DNA of 64,000 nt from Acidimicrobiia bacterium (GCA_027494165.1 JAOSJM010000005.1:372001-436000); one strand, 5' to 3'. Positions 38,926 to 50,755 are shown, counted from the first letter of the stretch. Numbers and translations: made by a program. Notes: generated from the letters alone by a model not told the origin.

Positions 38926-39704
38926 CCGGTCTGCCCGTCCCGCAGCGGCCGGAGCTTCACCAGCAGGTCGGTCTGCGAACCGACCCCCAGCTTCCGGAAG
39001 ATCCCCTTCAGGTGGTTGCGGACCGTGTTGGGGCTGATGGCGAGGTCGCGGGCGATCCCCTGGACGCGCCTCCCGCCCAGGAGGGCGTCGAGCACCTGCC
39101 GCTCCCGCCCGGTGAGCGAGGCGAGCTGCCGACGGGTGGCGTCGTCGAGCGCCGCGGTCGGGGACGCGAGCCGGGTCAGGCCGAGCTGCTCGAGCTCCCG
39201 CCCCAGGCGGGTCAGGAGCTCCTCCAGACGCTCGATCCGGTCGCGCAGCGCCGCGACGCTCCACGACGCCTCCTGGCCCACCGGGACGACCCGCAGGGCC
39301 AGCGCGACCGGTTCCTCCCCGGGGAAGGCGAGGGGCACGGCCTCGACGTGCACCTCGAGCGGCTCGCCCGCCGGCGAGACGATCGTCGCCGTGAAGGGCT
39401 CGTCGCCGGCGAGCGCCGCCGGCGATCCGCGCCCGCTCTCCCGGAAGCGCAGGGTCCGGCCCCGGAGCCTCCCGGCCGGCGTTCCCAGGAGGCCTGCGAA
39501 CGCCTCGTTGCAGGACCCCACCCGTCCGCTGCGGTGGTCGAGGCACACCCAGGGGTCCTCGAGGGCACCCAGGAGGTCACCGAGGGCGACCGCCAGGCCC
39601 TCCCCGGGTGTGCGGGACGGCGACCGTCGCCTCCTGGCCGTACGCTCACGCTCCGTGACCGATCCCACGCCAGCCGCCCATCCTTGGTACCCAGCGTGGT
39701 CCAT
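38922..39704 (-). CDS. PAS domain LuxR-family regulator
   Basis: A 260-aa protein with a PAS-like domain at residues 35-135 (EDPWVCLDHRSGRVGSCNEA, LLGTPAGRLRGRTLRFRESG), a short coiled segment (RDRIERLEELLTRLGRELEQ) and a LuxR/GerE HTH at the C-terminus (LTGRERQVLDALLGG, ISPNTVRNHLKGIFRKLGV). There is no receiver domain, so it probably senses a ligand or redox signal directly. The start is uncertain: ATG 39704 has no visible ribosome site, and GTG 39668 is an alternative. Confidence 0.82.
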   Translation of the reverse strand: MDHAGYQGWAAGVGSVTERERTARRRRSPSRTPGEGLAVALGDLLGALEDPWVCLDHRSGRVGSCNEAFAGLLGTPAGRLRGRTLRFRESGRGSPAALAGDEPFTATIVSPAGEPLEVHVEAVPLAFPGEEPVALALRVVPVGQEASWSVAALRDRIERLEELLTRLGRELEQLGLTRLASPTAALDDATRRQLASLTGRERQVLDALLGGRRVQGIARDLAISPNTVRNHLKGIFRKLGVGSQTDLLVKLRPLRDGQTG

Positions 39705-39844
39705 TGAACCAGGTGTGGGGAGGAGCGGGCCAAATGTGGCGACGACGTGCCGGCCGGTGGGCGGCGGCGGGAGCTGCGAGCACGGGCGACACGACCGGGA
39801 TGACGGAGCCGTGACGGCCCGGCGCCGGCACGCCCGGACGACGC

Positions 39845-39869
39845 GAGGGGCGCCTGCGAGGCGCCCCTC
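39845..39869 (-). terminator. GC-rich hairpin after tRNA-Asn
   Basis: GAGGGGCGCC-TGCGA-GGCGCCCCTC forms a perfect 10-bp stem with a 5-nt loop, 3 bases past the 3' end of tRNA-Asn on the minus strand. No T-run follows, as is common for terminators in very GC-rich genomes. Confidence 0.65.
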
Positions 39870-39872
39870 GTG

Positions 39873-39945
39873 CTCCGGGGGAGAGACTCGAACTCTCGAC
39901 CCAGCGGTTAACAGCCGCTCGCTCTGCCAACTGAGCTACCCCGGA
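39873..39945 (-). tRNA. asnT: tRNA-Asn (GTT)
   Basis: A 73-nt cloverleaf with acceptor TCCGGGG/CCCCGGA and discriminator G. The D arm is GTAGCTCAGTTGGCAGAGC, the anticodon loop CTGTTAA (GTT) and the T loop GTTCGAGTC. CCA is not encoded. Confidence 0.93.
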
Positions 39946-40392
39946 CCGACGCGGCAGGATACCAGCGCGCCACGGTCTCCTATCGGACGATGGCCCGGCG
40001 CGGCGAGGTTCGCGAGAGCGCCACACGCCCGGCCGACCGTGCACCGTGGCGCCGGAGGTGTGCACGACCCCGGCGGGATGCGCTATCACAGGAAGATGAG
40101 GTTCCGTCTCGGGCTCGCGCTGGGCTTCGGCGCCGGGTACTACCTGGGCGCCAAGGCCGGCCGTGAGCGGTACGAGCAGATCCGGTCCGCCCTGGCCCGC
40201 CTCCGCGGCGCCCGACCCGTGGAGAAGCTCCGGGCGGGCGCGGAGCTGGCGGCCCAACGGGTCCGGTCCCGCCCGCCGGGGAGCCCGCTCTCCGACGTCG
40301 GCGAGCCCCCTCTGCCCCGTCGCCGGAGGTCGTACCGGCCCCCTGAGCGGGTGGCGGGCAGGGGTTACGGCCCGTGTCGCCACGCGCCGCCC

Positions 40393-40501
40393 TTCCGGGT
40401 GCCTCCACCCCCGCCCAGCGGGGGTCACGACACCCGAGAGCCAGGGATCCACGTTCCGGGTGCCTCCACCCCCGCCCAGCGGGGGTCACGACACCCGAGA
40501 G
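40393..40501. repeat. duplicated 48-bp hairpin element
   Basis: Two identical 48-base copies (40393-40440 and 40454-40501) separated by 13 bases. Each contains nested inverted repeats: CGGGTG with CACCCG outside and ACCCCCGC-CCA-GCGGGGGT inside. It lies between convergent ends (YtxH-like gene and rpoD), so it may act as a double bidirectional terminator. Confidence 0.8.
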
Positions 40502-40528
40502 GGCGAGTCCCGGCCCGGGGTCGGCGGC

Positions 40529-41899
<1,371 letters not shown>

Positions 41900-43734
41900 G
41901 GATCCCCTCGCTCGCCGCCCCGTGCGCGACCCAGGCTAGCAACTGGCCGGTGAGGGTCCGCGCGGCATCCCAGTCGCCCGCGGTCCGGCCCCTGACCAGC
42001 TCGTCGAGCAGGCGCTTCACCTCGATGGAACGCTCGTCACCGGCCCGGACCAGGTCCTGGAGCAGCCGCTGCGCGGCCGCTTCGACCAGGTTCGCGACCA
42101 CCTCGGCGGCATAGGCCTCCATTGGGCCGTCGACGTCGAGGTCCTCGACGGCCAGCCGCTCGAGCAGGTCACGGACCGGCCCCTCGGCACGCTGGCGCGC
42201 GTCGAGGAAGGTCCGGGCGGACGCCAGCGCGTCGAAGGCCGCCCGGGTCACGGGCCCGGCGAAGAGGCCGGGGTCGAGCATCGTGACCTGCTCGGGCGCG
42301 TGGATCGCCACCCGGAGGGCCTCGACCTCGCGACGGACGAGGGGCTCAGCCGCCGGCACCCGCCCTTCCCCCGGAGCGGCGGCGTCCGGCGGCCGGTGCG
42401 CGGCGTCGACGGGCGGCTCGGGGCGGCGCCGCTGCCGGGCCACGGTCTCGCGCAGCCGGTCGGCGTCGATCTGGAGGGTGTCGGCGAGCTTCATCACGTA
42501 CTGGTCCCGGACCAGCTCGCTGGGGTGGACCGCGACGAGGCCGGCCGCCTGCTCGGCGGCGCGAGCACGACCTTCGAGCGACCCCAGGTCGGCAGCGGCG
42601 AGGAGCCGGTCGAGCCGGAACTGCAGGAACGGCGCCGACCGCTCCAGGGCCCGCAGCAGCGCGCCCGGGTCGTCGCGCCACACGTCGGCCGGGTCCCGAC
42701 CGGCGGGGAGGTCGGCCACCTGGAACTGGACCTCGAAGCGCTGCTCCCACTGGTAGCAGCGCTCGGCGGCGGCCTGGCCCGCGGCGTCGGCGTCGAAGGC
42801 CAGCACGACCCGGCGGGCGAGGTTCTTGAGGACCTGGAAGTGCTCGTCCGCGAAGGCGGTCCCGCAGGTGGCCACGGCGTGCGGGGCACCGGCGAGCACG
42901 AAGGCCATGACGTCGGTGTAGCCCTCGCAGAGGACCACCTCCCCGCGGGCCACGATCTCGCCCTTCGCCTGGTGCAGGCCGTAGAGGAGCCGGCTCTTCT
43001 GGTAGATCGCCGTCTCGGGCGAGTTCTTGTACTTGGGTCCCTGGTCGGTCAGGGAGCGGCCACCGAACCCGACCGGCTCCCCGCGGCCGTCGTGTACGGG
43101 GAACATCAGCCGGCCGCGGAACTGGTCCTGGAGGCGGTTGGCCCGGTTCACGAAGGCCAGGCCGGCGTCGACGAGGTCGGAGCGCGAGAAGCCCCGCTGC
43201 TGGAGCTCGCGGCTCAACGCGTCGAACCCCTCGGGGGCCCACCCGAGCGAGAAGCGCCGGGCTGCCTCGCCGTCGAAGCCGCGGCCGCGCAGGTAGCGGC
43301 GGGCCACACCACCTTCGGGGGCCTCGAGGAGGAGTCGGTGGTAGAAGCCCATCGCGGCCCCGACCGTCTCGACGAGGCGGGCCCTCCGCTGGCGCTCCCT
43401 GGACGCGGCGGCGTCGTCGTAGCGCAGGGTGATGCCCGCACGCGCGGCGAGGCGCTCCACCGCCTCGACGAAGTCGAGGTGCTCGACCTCGCGCACGAAG
43501 GTGATGGCGTCACCGCGCGCGCTGCAGCCGAAGCAGTAGTAGAGCCCGAGCTCGGGATTGACCGAGAACGACGGCGTCTTCTCGGCATGGAAGGGGCAGA
43601 GGCCGACGTACCGGCGCCCGACGCGCTTCAGGGCCAGGTGCTCGGAGGCGAGGGCGACGAGGTCCGTGGCCTCGCGGACACGCGCCACGTCGTCGTCGAG
43701 GATGCCCATCACCCGTCAGGTTACGCCCCTGCCG

Positions 43735-43764
43735 GCCGGCTCCCACCCCCGGGGTGGGGCCGGC
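43735..43764 (-). terminator. long GC-rich hairpin after the dGTPase gene
   Basis: GCCGGC-T-CCCACCCC-C-GGGGTGGG-GCCGGC gives a 14-bp stem with a single-base bulge, 45 bases past the dgt stop on the minus strand and just upstream of dnaG. A 16-bp perfect palindrome (GCTCGACCGGTCGAGC, 43778-43793) lies beside it. Together they probably separate dgt from dnaG-rpoD transcription. Confidence 0.5.
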
Positions 43765-43808
43765 GGCGCCACCGCCGGCTCGACCGGTCGAGCGGGCGCC
43801 CGCCGGGC

Positions 43809-44834
43809 TCAGGCGCCCCGGGGCAGGTCCTCGGGCCGCCACCCGAGGAGCTCGACGCCGAGGGACAGCGCGAACCGGTCGGTCATCCCACCCACGTAGG
43901 CGACGGCCAGCTCGGCCGCCTCCTTCGAGCCGCTGTCGGGCCGCTCCACCCTCCCGATCGCGACGTCGGGGAGCCGGCCCGGCGCGTCGACGTAGTACTC
44001 GACCAGCCCCCGCAGCAGGGCGATGGCCCGGTCGTGCTGGCGGCGGGCGGCGGGCCGGAGGTAGATGCGCTGGTAGTTCCACTCGCGGAAGGCGAGCAGG
44101 GTGGACGCGTACGGCTCGACCATGCCCACGCGACCCGTGCGGTCGATCGCCTGGAGGACGGCGTCGATGAACCGGCGGACCTGGGTCCGCTGCTCGACCC
44201 CCACGACGTCGCGGATCTCGGCCGGCAGGTCGTCGGGCCGGACGATCGCGGCCCGGCAGGCGTCGTCGAAGTCGTGGCAGAGGTAGGCGATCCGGTCCGC
44301 CCACGACACGACCTCGGCCTCTGGGGTGGCCGGCGGGGGCCGGCGCCACGGGCCGTTGCGGACGCCGTCGAGGGTCTCGGCGCAGAGGTTGGCGGGGGCC
44401 AGGATCACGTCCGCGCCCCAGAGCGCGTGGTCGTAGCCACCCTCGAGGTAGGGGCTGAAGGCGTCCTCGGCGGTGTGGCCCGCGGGCCCGTGGCCCACGT
44501 CGTGGGCCAGGGCGATCGCCTCGGCCAGGGGCTCGCAGAGCCGGGCCGCCCGGGCGATGCTCATCGCCACCTGGGCCACCTCGATGGCATGGGTCATGCG
44601 GGTCCGCAGGTGGTCGTCCTCGGGGGCGATGAAGACCTGGCACTTCCCGGCGAGGCGGCGGAAGGGCCGGGAGTGCTTCACCCGGTCGACGTCGCGCTCG
44701 AAGCACAGGCGGTACGGGTCCGGCTCCTCGGGCCGGGCCCGCCGGCCGGCCCCGACGGGTCGGGTGGCACCGGGAGCCAGCCAGGCGTCGAGCGCGGCTT
44801 CGCGCTCCTCCCGGCTGACGAGCGGGGACCCCAC
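43809..44834 (-). CDS. dgt: dGTPase-like HD-domain phosphohydrolase
   Basis: A 341-aa HD protein of the deoxyguanosinetriphosphate triphosphohydrolase-like family that often precedes dnaG. The metal motif is spread over RRLAGKCQVF, RTRMTHAIEVAQ, AIALAHDVGHGPAGH and a distal SWADRIAYLCHDFDDA. Members hydrolyse dNTPs to nucleoside and triphosphate, controlling pools at replication. GTG 44834. Confidence 0.92.
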   Translation of the reverse strand: MGSPLVSREEREAALDAWLAPGATRPVGAGRRARPEEPDPYRLCFERDVDRVKHSRPFRRLAGKCQVFIAPEDDHLRTRMTHAIEVAQVAMSIARAARLCEPLAEAIALAHDVGHGPAGHTAEDAFSPYLEGGYDHALWGADVILAPANLCAETLDGVRNGPWRRPPPATPEAEVVSWADRIAYLCHDFDDACRAAIVRPDDLPAEIRDVVGVEQRTQVRRFIDAVLQAIDRTGRVGMVEPYASTLLAFREWNYQRIYLRPAARRQHDRAIALLRGLVEYYVDAPGRLPDVAIGRVERPDSGSKEAAELAVAYVGGMTDRFALSLGVELLGWRPEDLPRGA

Positions 44835-44954
44835 GACGGCGGCCGCCCCTCGTGGGCGGTGCGGACGGACGGCTCGTGACCCATGATCCGACGATACCGG
44901 CCGGGTGTGACCGCCATCCGGTGGTCCCCGCCGGGGAACCTCGGGGGCGGCCCG

Positions 44955-45389
44955 TCAGGCGCCGCCGCCGATCGAGGCCGAGGGGAGGGCGTAGGTCACC
45001 GAGGCCCTCGCCACCGGCTCCTCCTCCCCCTCCGAGTAGAGCAGCACGTCGGTGACCGACAGGCGCCGGCCCAGCTTGAGGAGCCGGGCCTCCGCGATCA
45101 CGTCGGCCGGGAGGGGCTTGCGGAGGAAGTCGATCGACAGGTTCACGGTCACCGCCAGGGCCTCGGGCCCGACGTGGGCGAGCAGCACCACCCACGCCGC
45201 GTGGTCGGCGAGCGCCATGAGCGCGGGCCCGCACACGGTCCCGCCCGGCCGCAGGTTGTCCTCTCGCAGCGGGAGGCGGAGGCGGGCCCGCCGGTCGCCG
45301 ACCTCCTCGTGCACGAACGCGCCCTCGACCCCGGGCATCACCGACCACACGAACGCGTCGATCTCCTCGACGGTCATCACCAGCGCCAC
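44955..45389 (-). CDS. PaaI-type hotdog thioesterase
   Basis: A 144-aa hotdog-fold protein with LRPGGTVCGPALMALADHAA, the PaaI/YigI-type motif with the acidic residue in ADHAAW, then VNLSIDFLRKPLPADVIAEA. Likely an acyl-CoA thioesterase. GTG 45389; an ATG at 45377 is also in frame. It lies 12 bases after ppdK on the same strand. Confidence 0.88.
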   Translation of the reverse strand: MALVMTVEEIDAFVWSVMPGVEGAFVHEEVGDRRARLRLPLREDNLRPGGTVCGPALMALADHAAWVVLLAHVGPEALAVTVNLSIDFLRKPLPADVIAEARLLKLGRRLSVTDVLLYSEGEEEPVARASVTYALPSASIGGGA

Positions 45390-45401
45390 GAGCTCGCCGC
45401 C

Positions 45402-48032
45402 TCAGGCCGAGGCCGCCGGGCCTCCCGCACCCAGGGCCGCGTGGGCCGCCGCGAGGCGGGCGAGCGGCACCCGATACGGGGAGCACGACACGTAGTCGAG
45501 GCCGACCTCGTGGCAGAACGCCACCGAGGCCGGGTCCCCGCCGTGCTCGCCGCAGATCCCGAGCTTGAGGTCGGGGCGGGTCGACCGGCCCAGCTCCACG
45601 GCCATCCGCACGACCTTGCCGACGCCCTCGGTGTCGAGGGTCTCGAACGGGTTGGACGGGAGCAGGCCCAGCTCGAGGTACTGGGGCATGAACCGGCCCT
45701 CGACGTCGTCGCGCGAGAACCCGAACGTCATCTGGGTCAGGTCGTTCGTGCCGAACGAGAAGAACTCCGCCACCGCGGCGATCTCGTCGGCCACGAGCGC
45801 GGCCCGCGGTGTCTCCACCATCGTGCCGACGAGGAACTCGACCCGGGCCCCCCGGGACGCGAACAGGGCCTCGGCCTCCTCGCGGACCCAGTCCTCGAGC
45901 AGGTCGAGCTCCGGCCGGGTCACCGCCAGGGGGATCATGATCTCCACCTGCGGGTCGCCGCCGGCCGCCCGGCGCTCGAGCGCGGCCTCGAGCACCGCCC
46001 GGGCCTGCATCCGGTAGAGGCCCGGCTTGATGATCCCGAGGCGGCAGCCCCGGGTGCCGAGCATCGGGTTCGCCTCCCGCCAGGCCTCGGAAGCCGAGAG
46101 CAGGCGGCGGCCCTCGTCGTCGAGCTCGCCCAGCGCCTCCTTGACGATGAGCTCCTCGTGGTCGGGGAGGAACTCGTGCAGGGGCGGGTCGAGGAGCCGG
46201 ATGGTCACGGGGAGCCCGTCCATCGCCTCCAGGATCCCCACGAAGTCCGCCTTCTGCAGCCGCTCCAGCTCGACCAGGGCGGCCTGCTCCTCGGCCTCGT
46301 CGGCCGCGAGGATCATCCGCTGGACGAGGCCGAGCCGGTCCCCGAGGAACATGTGCTCGGTCCGGCAGAGCCCGATCCCCTCGGCGCCGAACTCCCGGGC
46401 CTTGGCGGCGTCCTCGGGGAGGTCGGCGTTGGTCCGAACCGCGAGCCTCCGGATCCCGTCGGCCCACTCCAGGATCGTGCCGAACGGCCCGGTGGGCTCG
46501 GGCGTGACCACGGGGACCTCTCCGACGACCACCTCGCCGCTGCTGCCGTTGATGGAGATCACGTCGCCCTCGCCGACGACGACGTCGCCCACCGCGAACC
46601 GCCGGGCCTTCAGGTCGATCCGGACGCTCTCGGCCCCGCAGATCGCCGGCTTCCCCATGCCCCGGGCCACGACCGCCGCGTGGCTCACCAGCCCGCCGCG
46701 GGACGTGAGGATGCCCCGGGCCGCGATCATGCCGTGGAGGTCGTCGGGCGAGGTCTCGGGCCGGACCAGGATCACCCGCTCGCCGGCCTGGGCCTGCGCC
46801 TCGGCCTCGTCGGCGGTGAAGAAGACCCGCCCGACGGCGGCGCCCGGCGAGGCGTTGAGGCCCGTGGCGAGCACCTCGTAGCTCGCCGACGGGTCGAACT
46901 GGGGGTGGAGGAGCTGGTCGAGCTGGGCCGGCTGGATCCGCAGCACGGCCTCGTTCCGGTCGATCAGGCCCTCCTGCTCCATGTCGACGGCCATCCGCAG
47001 GGCCGCCGCCGCGGTGCGCTTGCCCACCCGGGTCTGCAGGATGAACAGGCGCCCCTGCTCGATCGTGAACTCGATGTCGCACATGTCGCGGTAGTGACGC
47101 TCGAGCGTCCCCATGACGTCGAGGAGTTGGGCGTGGCACTCGGGGAAGTGCCGGCCCATGGCGTCGAGCGGCTCGGTGATCCGGATCCCGGCCACGACGT
47201 CCTCGCCCTGGGCGTTGGCGAGGAAGTCGCCGTAGCCGACGTTCTCGCCCGTCGACGGGTTGCGCGTGAACGCCACGCCGGTCCCGGAGTCGTCGCCCTT
47301 GTTGCCGAACACCATGGTCTGGACGTTGACGGCGGTCCCGAGGTCGTCGGGGATCCCCTCGAACCGCCGGTAGTCACGCGCCCGCTTCCCGTTCCAGCTC
47401 TTGAACACGGCCTCGATCGCGTAGCGGAGCTGCTCGCGGGGCTCGTCGGGGAACGCGACCCCGGCCCGCTCCGCGACGATGCCCTTGAAGGTGCCGACCA
47501 ACCCCTGCAGGTCCGCGGCCGACAGCGCCGTGTCGACCGGCACGCCCCGCTCGCCCATCAGGTGATGCAGGGCCTCCTCGAAGTCCTCGCCGGGGACCCC
47601 GAGCACGATCTTGCCGAACATCTGGACGAACCGCCGGTACGAGTCCATGGCGAAGCGCTGGTTCGCGGTCTGCTTGGCCAGCCCCTGCACCGAGGAGTCG
47701 TTGAGGCCCAGGTTGAGCACCGTGTCCATCATCCCGGGCATCGAGAAGGGCGCCCCCGAGCGGACCGACACGAGGAGGGGGTCCTCGGGATCGCCCAGCT
47801 GCTTGCCCATCTTCGCCTCGAGCGCGACGAGCGCGTCGTCCACCTCGTCCATGAGCCCCTCGGGGAGGGCGTCGCCCGCTGCCATGTACGCCTTGCAGGC
47901 GTCGGTGGTGATCGTGAAGCCGGGCGGGACGGGCAGCCCGAGGTTCGTCATCTCGGCGAGGTTGGCCCCCTTGCCCCCGAGCAGGTACTTCTGCTCCTTG
48001 GAGCCCTCCTCGAACGCGTAGACGTACTTCAT
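45402..48032 (-). CDS. ppdK: pyruvate, phosphate dikinase
   Basis: An 876-aa three-domain PPDK interconverting pyruvate, ATP and phosphate with PEP, AMP and pyrophosphate. The N-terminal ATP-grasp domain has GGKGANLAEMTNLGLPVPPG. The phospho-histidine is near residue 450 in LTSRGGLVSHAAVVARGMGK. The C-terminal PEP barrel ends with FFSFGTNDLTQMTFGFSRDD and the cysteine of KLGICGEHGGDP. Full length. Role in gluconeogenesis or reversible glycolysis. Confidence 0.97.
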   Translation of the reverse strand: MKYVYAFEEGSKEQKYLLGGKGANLAEMTNLGLPVPPGFTITTDACKAYMAAGDALPEGLMDEVDDALVALEAKMGKQLGDPEDPLLVSVRSGAPFSMPGMMDTVLNLGLNDSSVQGLAKQTANQRFAMDSYRRFVQMFGKIVLGVPGEDFEEALHHLMGERGVPVDTALSAADLQGLVGTFKGIVAERAGVAFPDEPREQLRYAIEAVFKSWNGKRARDYRRFEGIPDDLGTAVNVQTMVFGNKGDDSGTGVAFTRNPSTGENVGYGDFLANAQGEDVVAGIRITEPLDAMGRHFPECHAQLLDVMGTLERHYRDMCDIEFTIEQGRLFILQTRVGKRTAAAALRMAVDMEQEGLIDRNEAVLRIQPAQLDQLLHPQFDPSASYEVLATGLNASPGAAVGRVFFTADEAEAQAQAGERVILVRPETSPDDLHGMIAARGILTSRGGLVSHAAVVARGMGKPAICGAESVRIDLKARRFAVGDVVVGEGDVISINGSSGEVVVGEVPVVTPEPTGPFGTILEWADGIRRLAVRTNADLPEDAAKAREFGAEGIGLCRTEHMFLGDRLGLVQRMILAADEAEEQAALVELERLQKADFVGILEAMDGLPVTIRLLDPPLHEFLPDHEELIVKEALGELDDEGRRLLSASEAWREANPMLGTRGCRLGIIKPGLYRMQARAVLEAALERRAAGGDPQVEIMIPLAVTRPELDLLEDWVREEAEALFASRGARVEFLVGTMVETPRAALVADEIAAVAEFFSFGTNDLTQMTFGFSRDDVEGRFMPQYLELGLLPSNPFETLDTEGVGKVVRMAVELGRSTRPDLKLGICGEHGGDPASVAFCHEVGLDYVSCSPYRVPLARLAAAHAALGAGGPAASA

Positions 48033-48184
48033 GCAGCCCTCCGGTCGCGGTGGTCGACCCCGAGACTAGGGCAGCGTCCCGCCCCGCCGGGGGTCCAGGG
48101 TGTGACCCCTGGCGCGCGAGTGAGGTTACGCCGTGCCGGCGTCGCGCGGCGGACCGATTCCCGTTCGACGGCCGGTCCTGTACC

Positions 48185-48668
48185 TCAGGCCGGCGGGTGC
48201 GACCACTCGGCGTCGGCGTGCAGCACGATCGTGCCGGCCACCTTGTCCGGGATGTTCCGGCGCAGCGGGTCCCACAGGAACCAGAGCTGGAGCACGGGCG
48301 AGAGCACGATCCCGACGAAGGGAACCAACCCCGCCAGCACGGGCGTGAGGAAGCGGAGCACGGACGCCCGCCAGCCCGGCGGCCCCCGCCCTCGAAGCGG
48401 ACCACCCGCAGCCCGAAGGCCAGCTTCCCCAGCGTGCGCCCGGCCAGCGCCGTCGACGGGATCTCGTAGGCGGCGAGCAGGGCGTACCCCCCGAGGATCA
48501 GCCCGTAGCTCAGCCCGCTCGACGGGTCGGTCCCCTCGTCGGTGAAGACCCGCACGGTGATCGTCCAGACGCCCCCCACGAGGAAGACGTCGAAGATCCG
48601 GGCCCCGAACCGGCGGGCGATGCCACCCAGCCGGGGGTCGACGGTCCGGGGGCCCCGCCGAGGCTCAC
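48185..48668 (-). CDS. RDD-family membrane protein, two frameshifts
   Basis: A three-helix RDD protein of about 160 aa. The first helix [17 protein letters not shown], the second [20 protein letters not shown] with [12 protein letters not shown], and the third [17 protein letters not shown] with [14 protein letters not shown] are all present but in different frames. One base is missing near 48650 and one near 48380. GTG 48668 overlaps the glyS stop (GTGA). The C-terminus ends AEWSHPPA. Function unknown; possibly membrane transport or stress. Confidence 0.75.
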
Positions 48669-49978
48669 GCCGGGAGTCGCTCGCGCAGGTACGACGGCAG
48701 CTTCTCGATCGGGATGCGCTCCTGGGCCATCGAGTCGCGGTCGCGCACGGTGACGGCCCGGTCGTCGAGGGTGTCGAAGTCGACGGTCACGGCCCACGGG
48801 GTCCCGACCTCGTCGTGGCGCCGGTACCGGCGCCCGATGGAGCCGGCGTGGTCGACGTCGATCATCCAGTGCGGCCGGAGCGCCGCGGCCACCTCCTCGG
48901 CGACCGGGGAGAGCCGCTCGTTCTTGGACAGCGGCAGCACCGCGACCTTCACCGGCGCCAGGCGGGGGTCGAGGCGCAGCACGACCCGCTTCTCGCCCCG
49001 CACCTCCTCCTCGGTGTAGGCGGCGAGGAGGAAGGCCAGGGTCGTGCGGTCGGCCCCGGCGGCCGGCTCGATCACGTGGGGGACGTAGCGCCGGTCGGCC
49101 TCCTGGTCGAAGTAGCTCAGGTCCTGCCCGGAGTGCTCGGCGTGCTGGGTCAGGTCGTAGTCGGTGCGGTTCGCGATGCCCTCGAGCTCGCCCCAGCCCC
49201 AGGGGTAGAGGAACTCCACGTCGGCGGTGCCCGCCGAGTAGTGCGACAGCTCGTCGGGCTCGTGGGGGCGGAGGCGGAGCCGGTCCTCGGGGATGCCGAG
49301 GTCGACGTACCAGCGGAGCCGCTCCTGGCACCAGTACTCGAACCACGTCGGCCCCTCCTCGGGGGGCACGAAGTACTCCATCTCCATCTGCTCGAACTCA
49401 CGGGTCCGGAAGATGAAGTTGCCCGGGGTGATCTCGTTGCGGAAGGACTTGCCGATCTGGGCGATGCCGAAGGGCGGCTTCATGCGGGCGGTCGTGACGA
49501 CGTTGGTGAAGTTGACGAAGATGCCCTGGGCCGTCTCGGGCCGCAGGTAGGCCGCGGCGGCGTCGTCCTCGACCGGGCCGACGAACGTCTTGAACATGAG
49601 GTTGAACTGGCGGGCCTCGGTGAAGGAGTCCCTGGCCCCGCAGTTGGGGCAGGCGCCCGACTCGGGGAGCTGATCGGCCCGGAACCGCTCGTGGCACTGG
49701 CGGCAGTCGACGAGCGGATCGGTGAACGTGGCGAGGTGGCCGCTGGCCTCCCAGACCCGCGGCGACATGAGGATGGCGGCGTCGATCCCGACCACGTCGG
49801 GACGGAGCTGGACCATCGAGCGCCACCAGGCGTCCTTGACGTTCCGCTTGAGCAGCGAGCCGAGCGGTCCGTAGTCCCAGGTGGAGCGGAAGCCGCCGTA
49901 GATCTCGCTGGACGGGAAGACCAGCCCGCGACGCTTGCACAGGTTGACGATGCGGTCCATGAGGTCGGGCCGGGCCAT
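48665..49978 (-). CDS. glyS: glycyl-tRNA synthetase (dimeric, eukaryote-like type)
   Basis: A 437-aa class II synthetase of the alpha2 type. Motif 1 region [20 protein letters not shown], a zinc-like insertion (CRQC, CPNC), motif 2 [20 protein letters not shown] and motif 3 [14 protein letters not shown] are present, followed by the anticodon-binding domain. Charges tRNA-Gly. ATG 49978, 63 bases after recO. Confidence 0.96.
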   Translation of the reverse strand: MARPDLMDRIVNLCKRRGLVFPSSEIYGGFRSTWDYGPLGSLLKRNVKDAWWRSMVQLRPDVVGIDAAILMSPRVWEASGHLATFTDPLVDCRQCHERFRADQLPESGACPNCGARDSFTEARQFNLMFKTFVGPVEDDAAAAYLRPETAQGIFVNFTNVVTTARMKPPFGIAQIGKSFRNEITPGNFIFRTREFEQMEMEYFVPPEEGPTWFEYWCQERLRWYVDLGIPEDRLRLRPHEPDELSHYSAGTADVEFLYPWGWGELEGIANRTDYDLTQHAEHSGQDLSYFDQEADRRYVPHVIEPAAGADRTTLAFLLAAYTEEEVRGEKRVVLRLDPRLAPVKVAVLPLSKNERLSPVAEEVAAALRPHWMIDVDHAGSIGRRYRRHDEVGTPWAVTVDFDTLDDRAVTVRDRDSMAQERIPIEKLPSYLRERLPA

Positions 49979-50041
49979 GGGTGGGATGCTAGCCGGGCCG
50001 GTTCGCGCCTCCCGGAGCCGCGAGCACGCTCCGGCGCGCCG

Positions 50042-50755
50042 TCACAGCAGGGCTGCGCTGCGCAGCCGCCGCTCCAGGTGGTGCTCGATCGCCCTGACCC
50101 CCAGACGCTCCAGCTCGCGCACAGCCGGTCCCGGCGGCTCGGCCAGCGCCCCCCGGAGGCCGCCGCCGAGCACCCGTTCGAGCAACGTCAGGGTGTCGGG
50201 GGCGACCCGGAAGCCGCCCAGCCGACCGCACGGGCCGCAGAGCACGCCGCCCTCCTCGAGGTCGAAGGCCGGGAACGGTCCGTCGGCTCCGCAGCGTGCG
50301 CAGACGTCGAGCAGGGGGTGGAAGCCCGCGAGGCTCAGCAGCTTCCAGAAGAAGGCGGGGGCGACGACGGGTGACGGGGTCTCGGCCAGCGTGCGCAGCG
50401 CCCCCACGAGCATCCGGTAGAGGGCGGGATCGGGCTCCCGCTCCTGGGCGACCTGGTCGACGGCCTCGAGCATGGGGACGGCGTGGGTGAGCCGGTCGTA
50501 GTCCTCGCGCAGCGAGCGGAAGGCGTCGAGCGTCTCGACCTGGGTGACCACGTCGAGCTCGCGGCCCTGGTAGCACTGGAGGGCGACGTGGCTGGTCGGC
50601 TCGAGGCGGGCCCCGAACCGGCTCCCTGGCTTGCGGACCCCCTTGGCCACGGCGCGGACCTTGCCGTGACCCTGGGTCAGGAAGCTGACGATGCGGTCGG
50701 TCTCGCCCAGCTTGATGGTTCGCAGGACCACGCCCTGGTCCCGGTAGAGCGCCAC
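50042..50755 (-). CDS. recO: DNA repair protein RecO
   Basis: A 237-aa RecO with an N-terminal OB fold (DQGVVLRTIKLGETDRIVSF, TQGHGKVRAVAKGVRKPGS) and a C-terminal zinc finger (CARC and CGPC). It mediates RecA loading in the RecFOR pathway. ATG/GTG 50755 gives the family N-terminus (ALYRDQGVVL). The upstream 250 bases hold the duplicated 80-bp element. Confidence 0.95.
   Translation of the reverse strand: MALYRDQGVVLRTIKLGETDRIVSFLTQGHGKVRAVAKGVRKPGSRFGARLEPTSHVALQCYQGRELDVVTQVETLDAFRSLREDYDRLTHAVPMLEAVDQVAQEREPDPALYRMLVGALRTLAETPSPVVAPAFFWKLLSLAGFHPLLDVCARCGADGPFPAFDLEEGGVLCGPCGRLGGFRVAPDTLTLLERVLGGGLRGALAEPPGPAVRELERLGVRAIEHHLERRLRSAALL

Noticed and set aside
40393..40501. Two repeats as a minimal CRISPR array
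   Set aside because: Only two copies with a 13-base spacer, strong nested hairpins, and no cas genes in the window.
44883..48545. 1220-codon plus-strand ORF
   Set aside because: It lies antisense to ppdK, the thioesterase and the RDD gene and its translation is low-complexity; the minus-strand proteins are clearly conserved.
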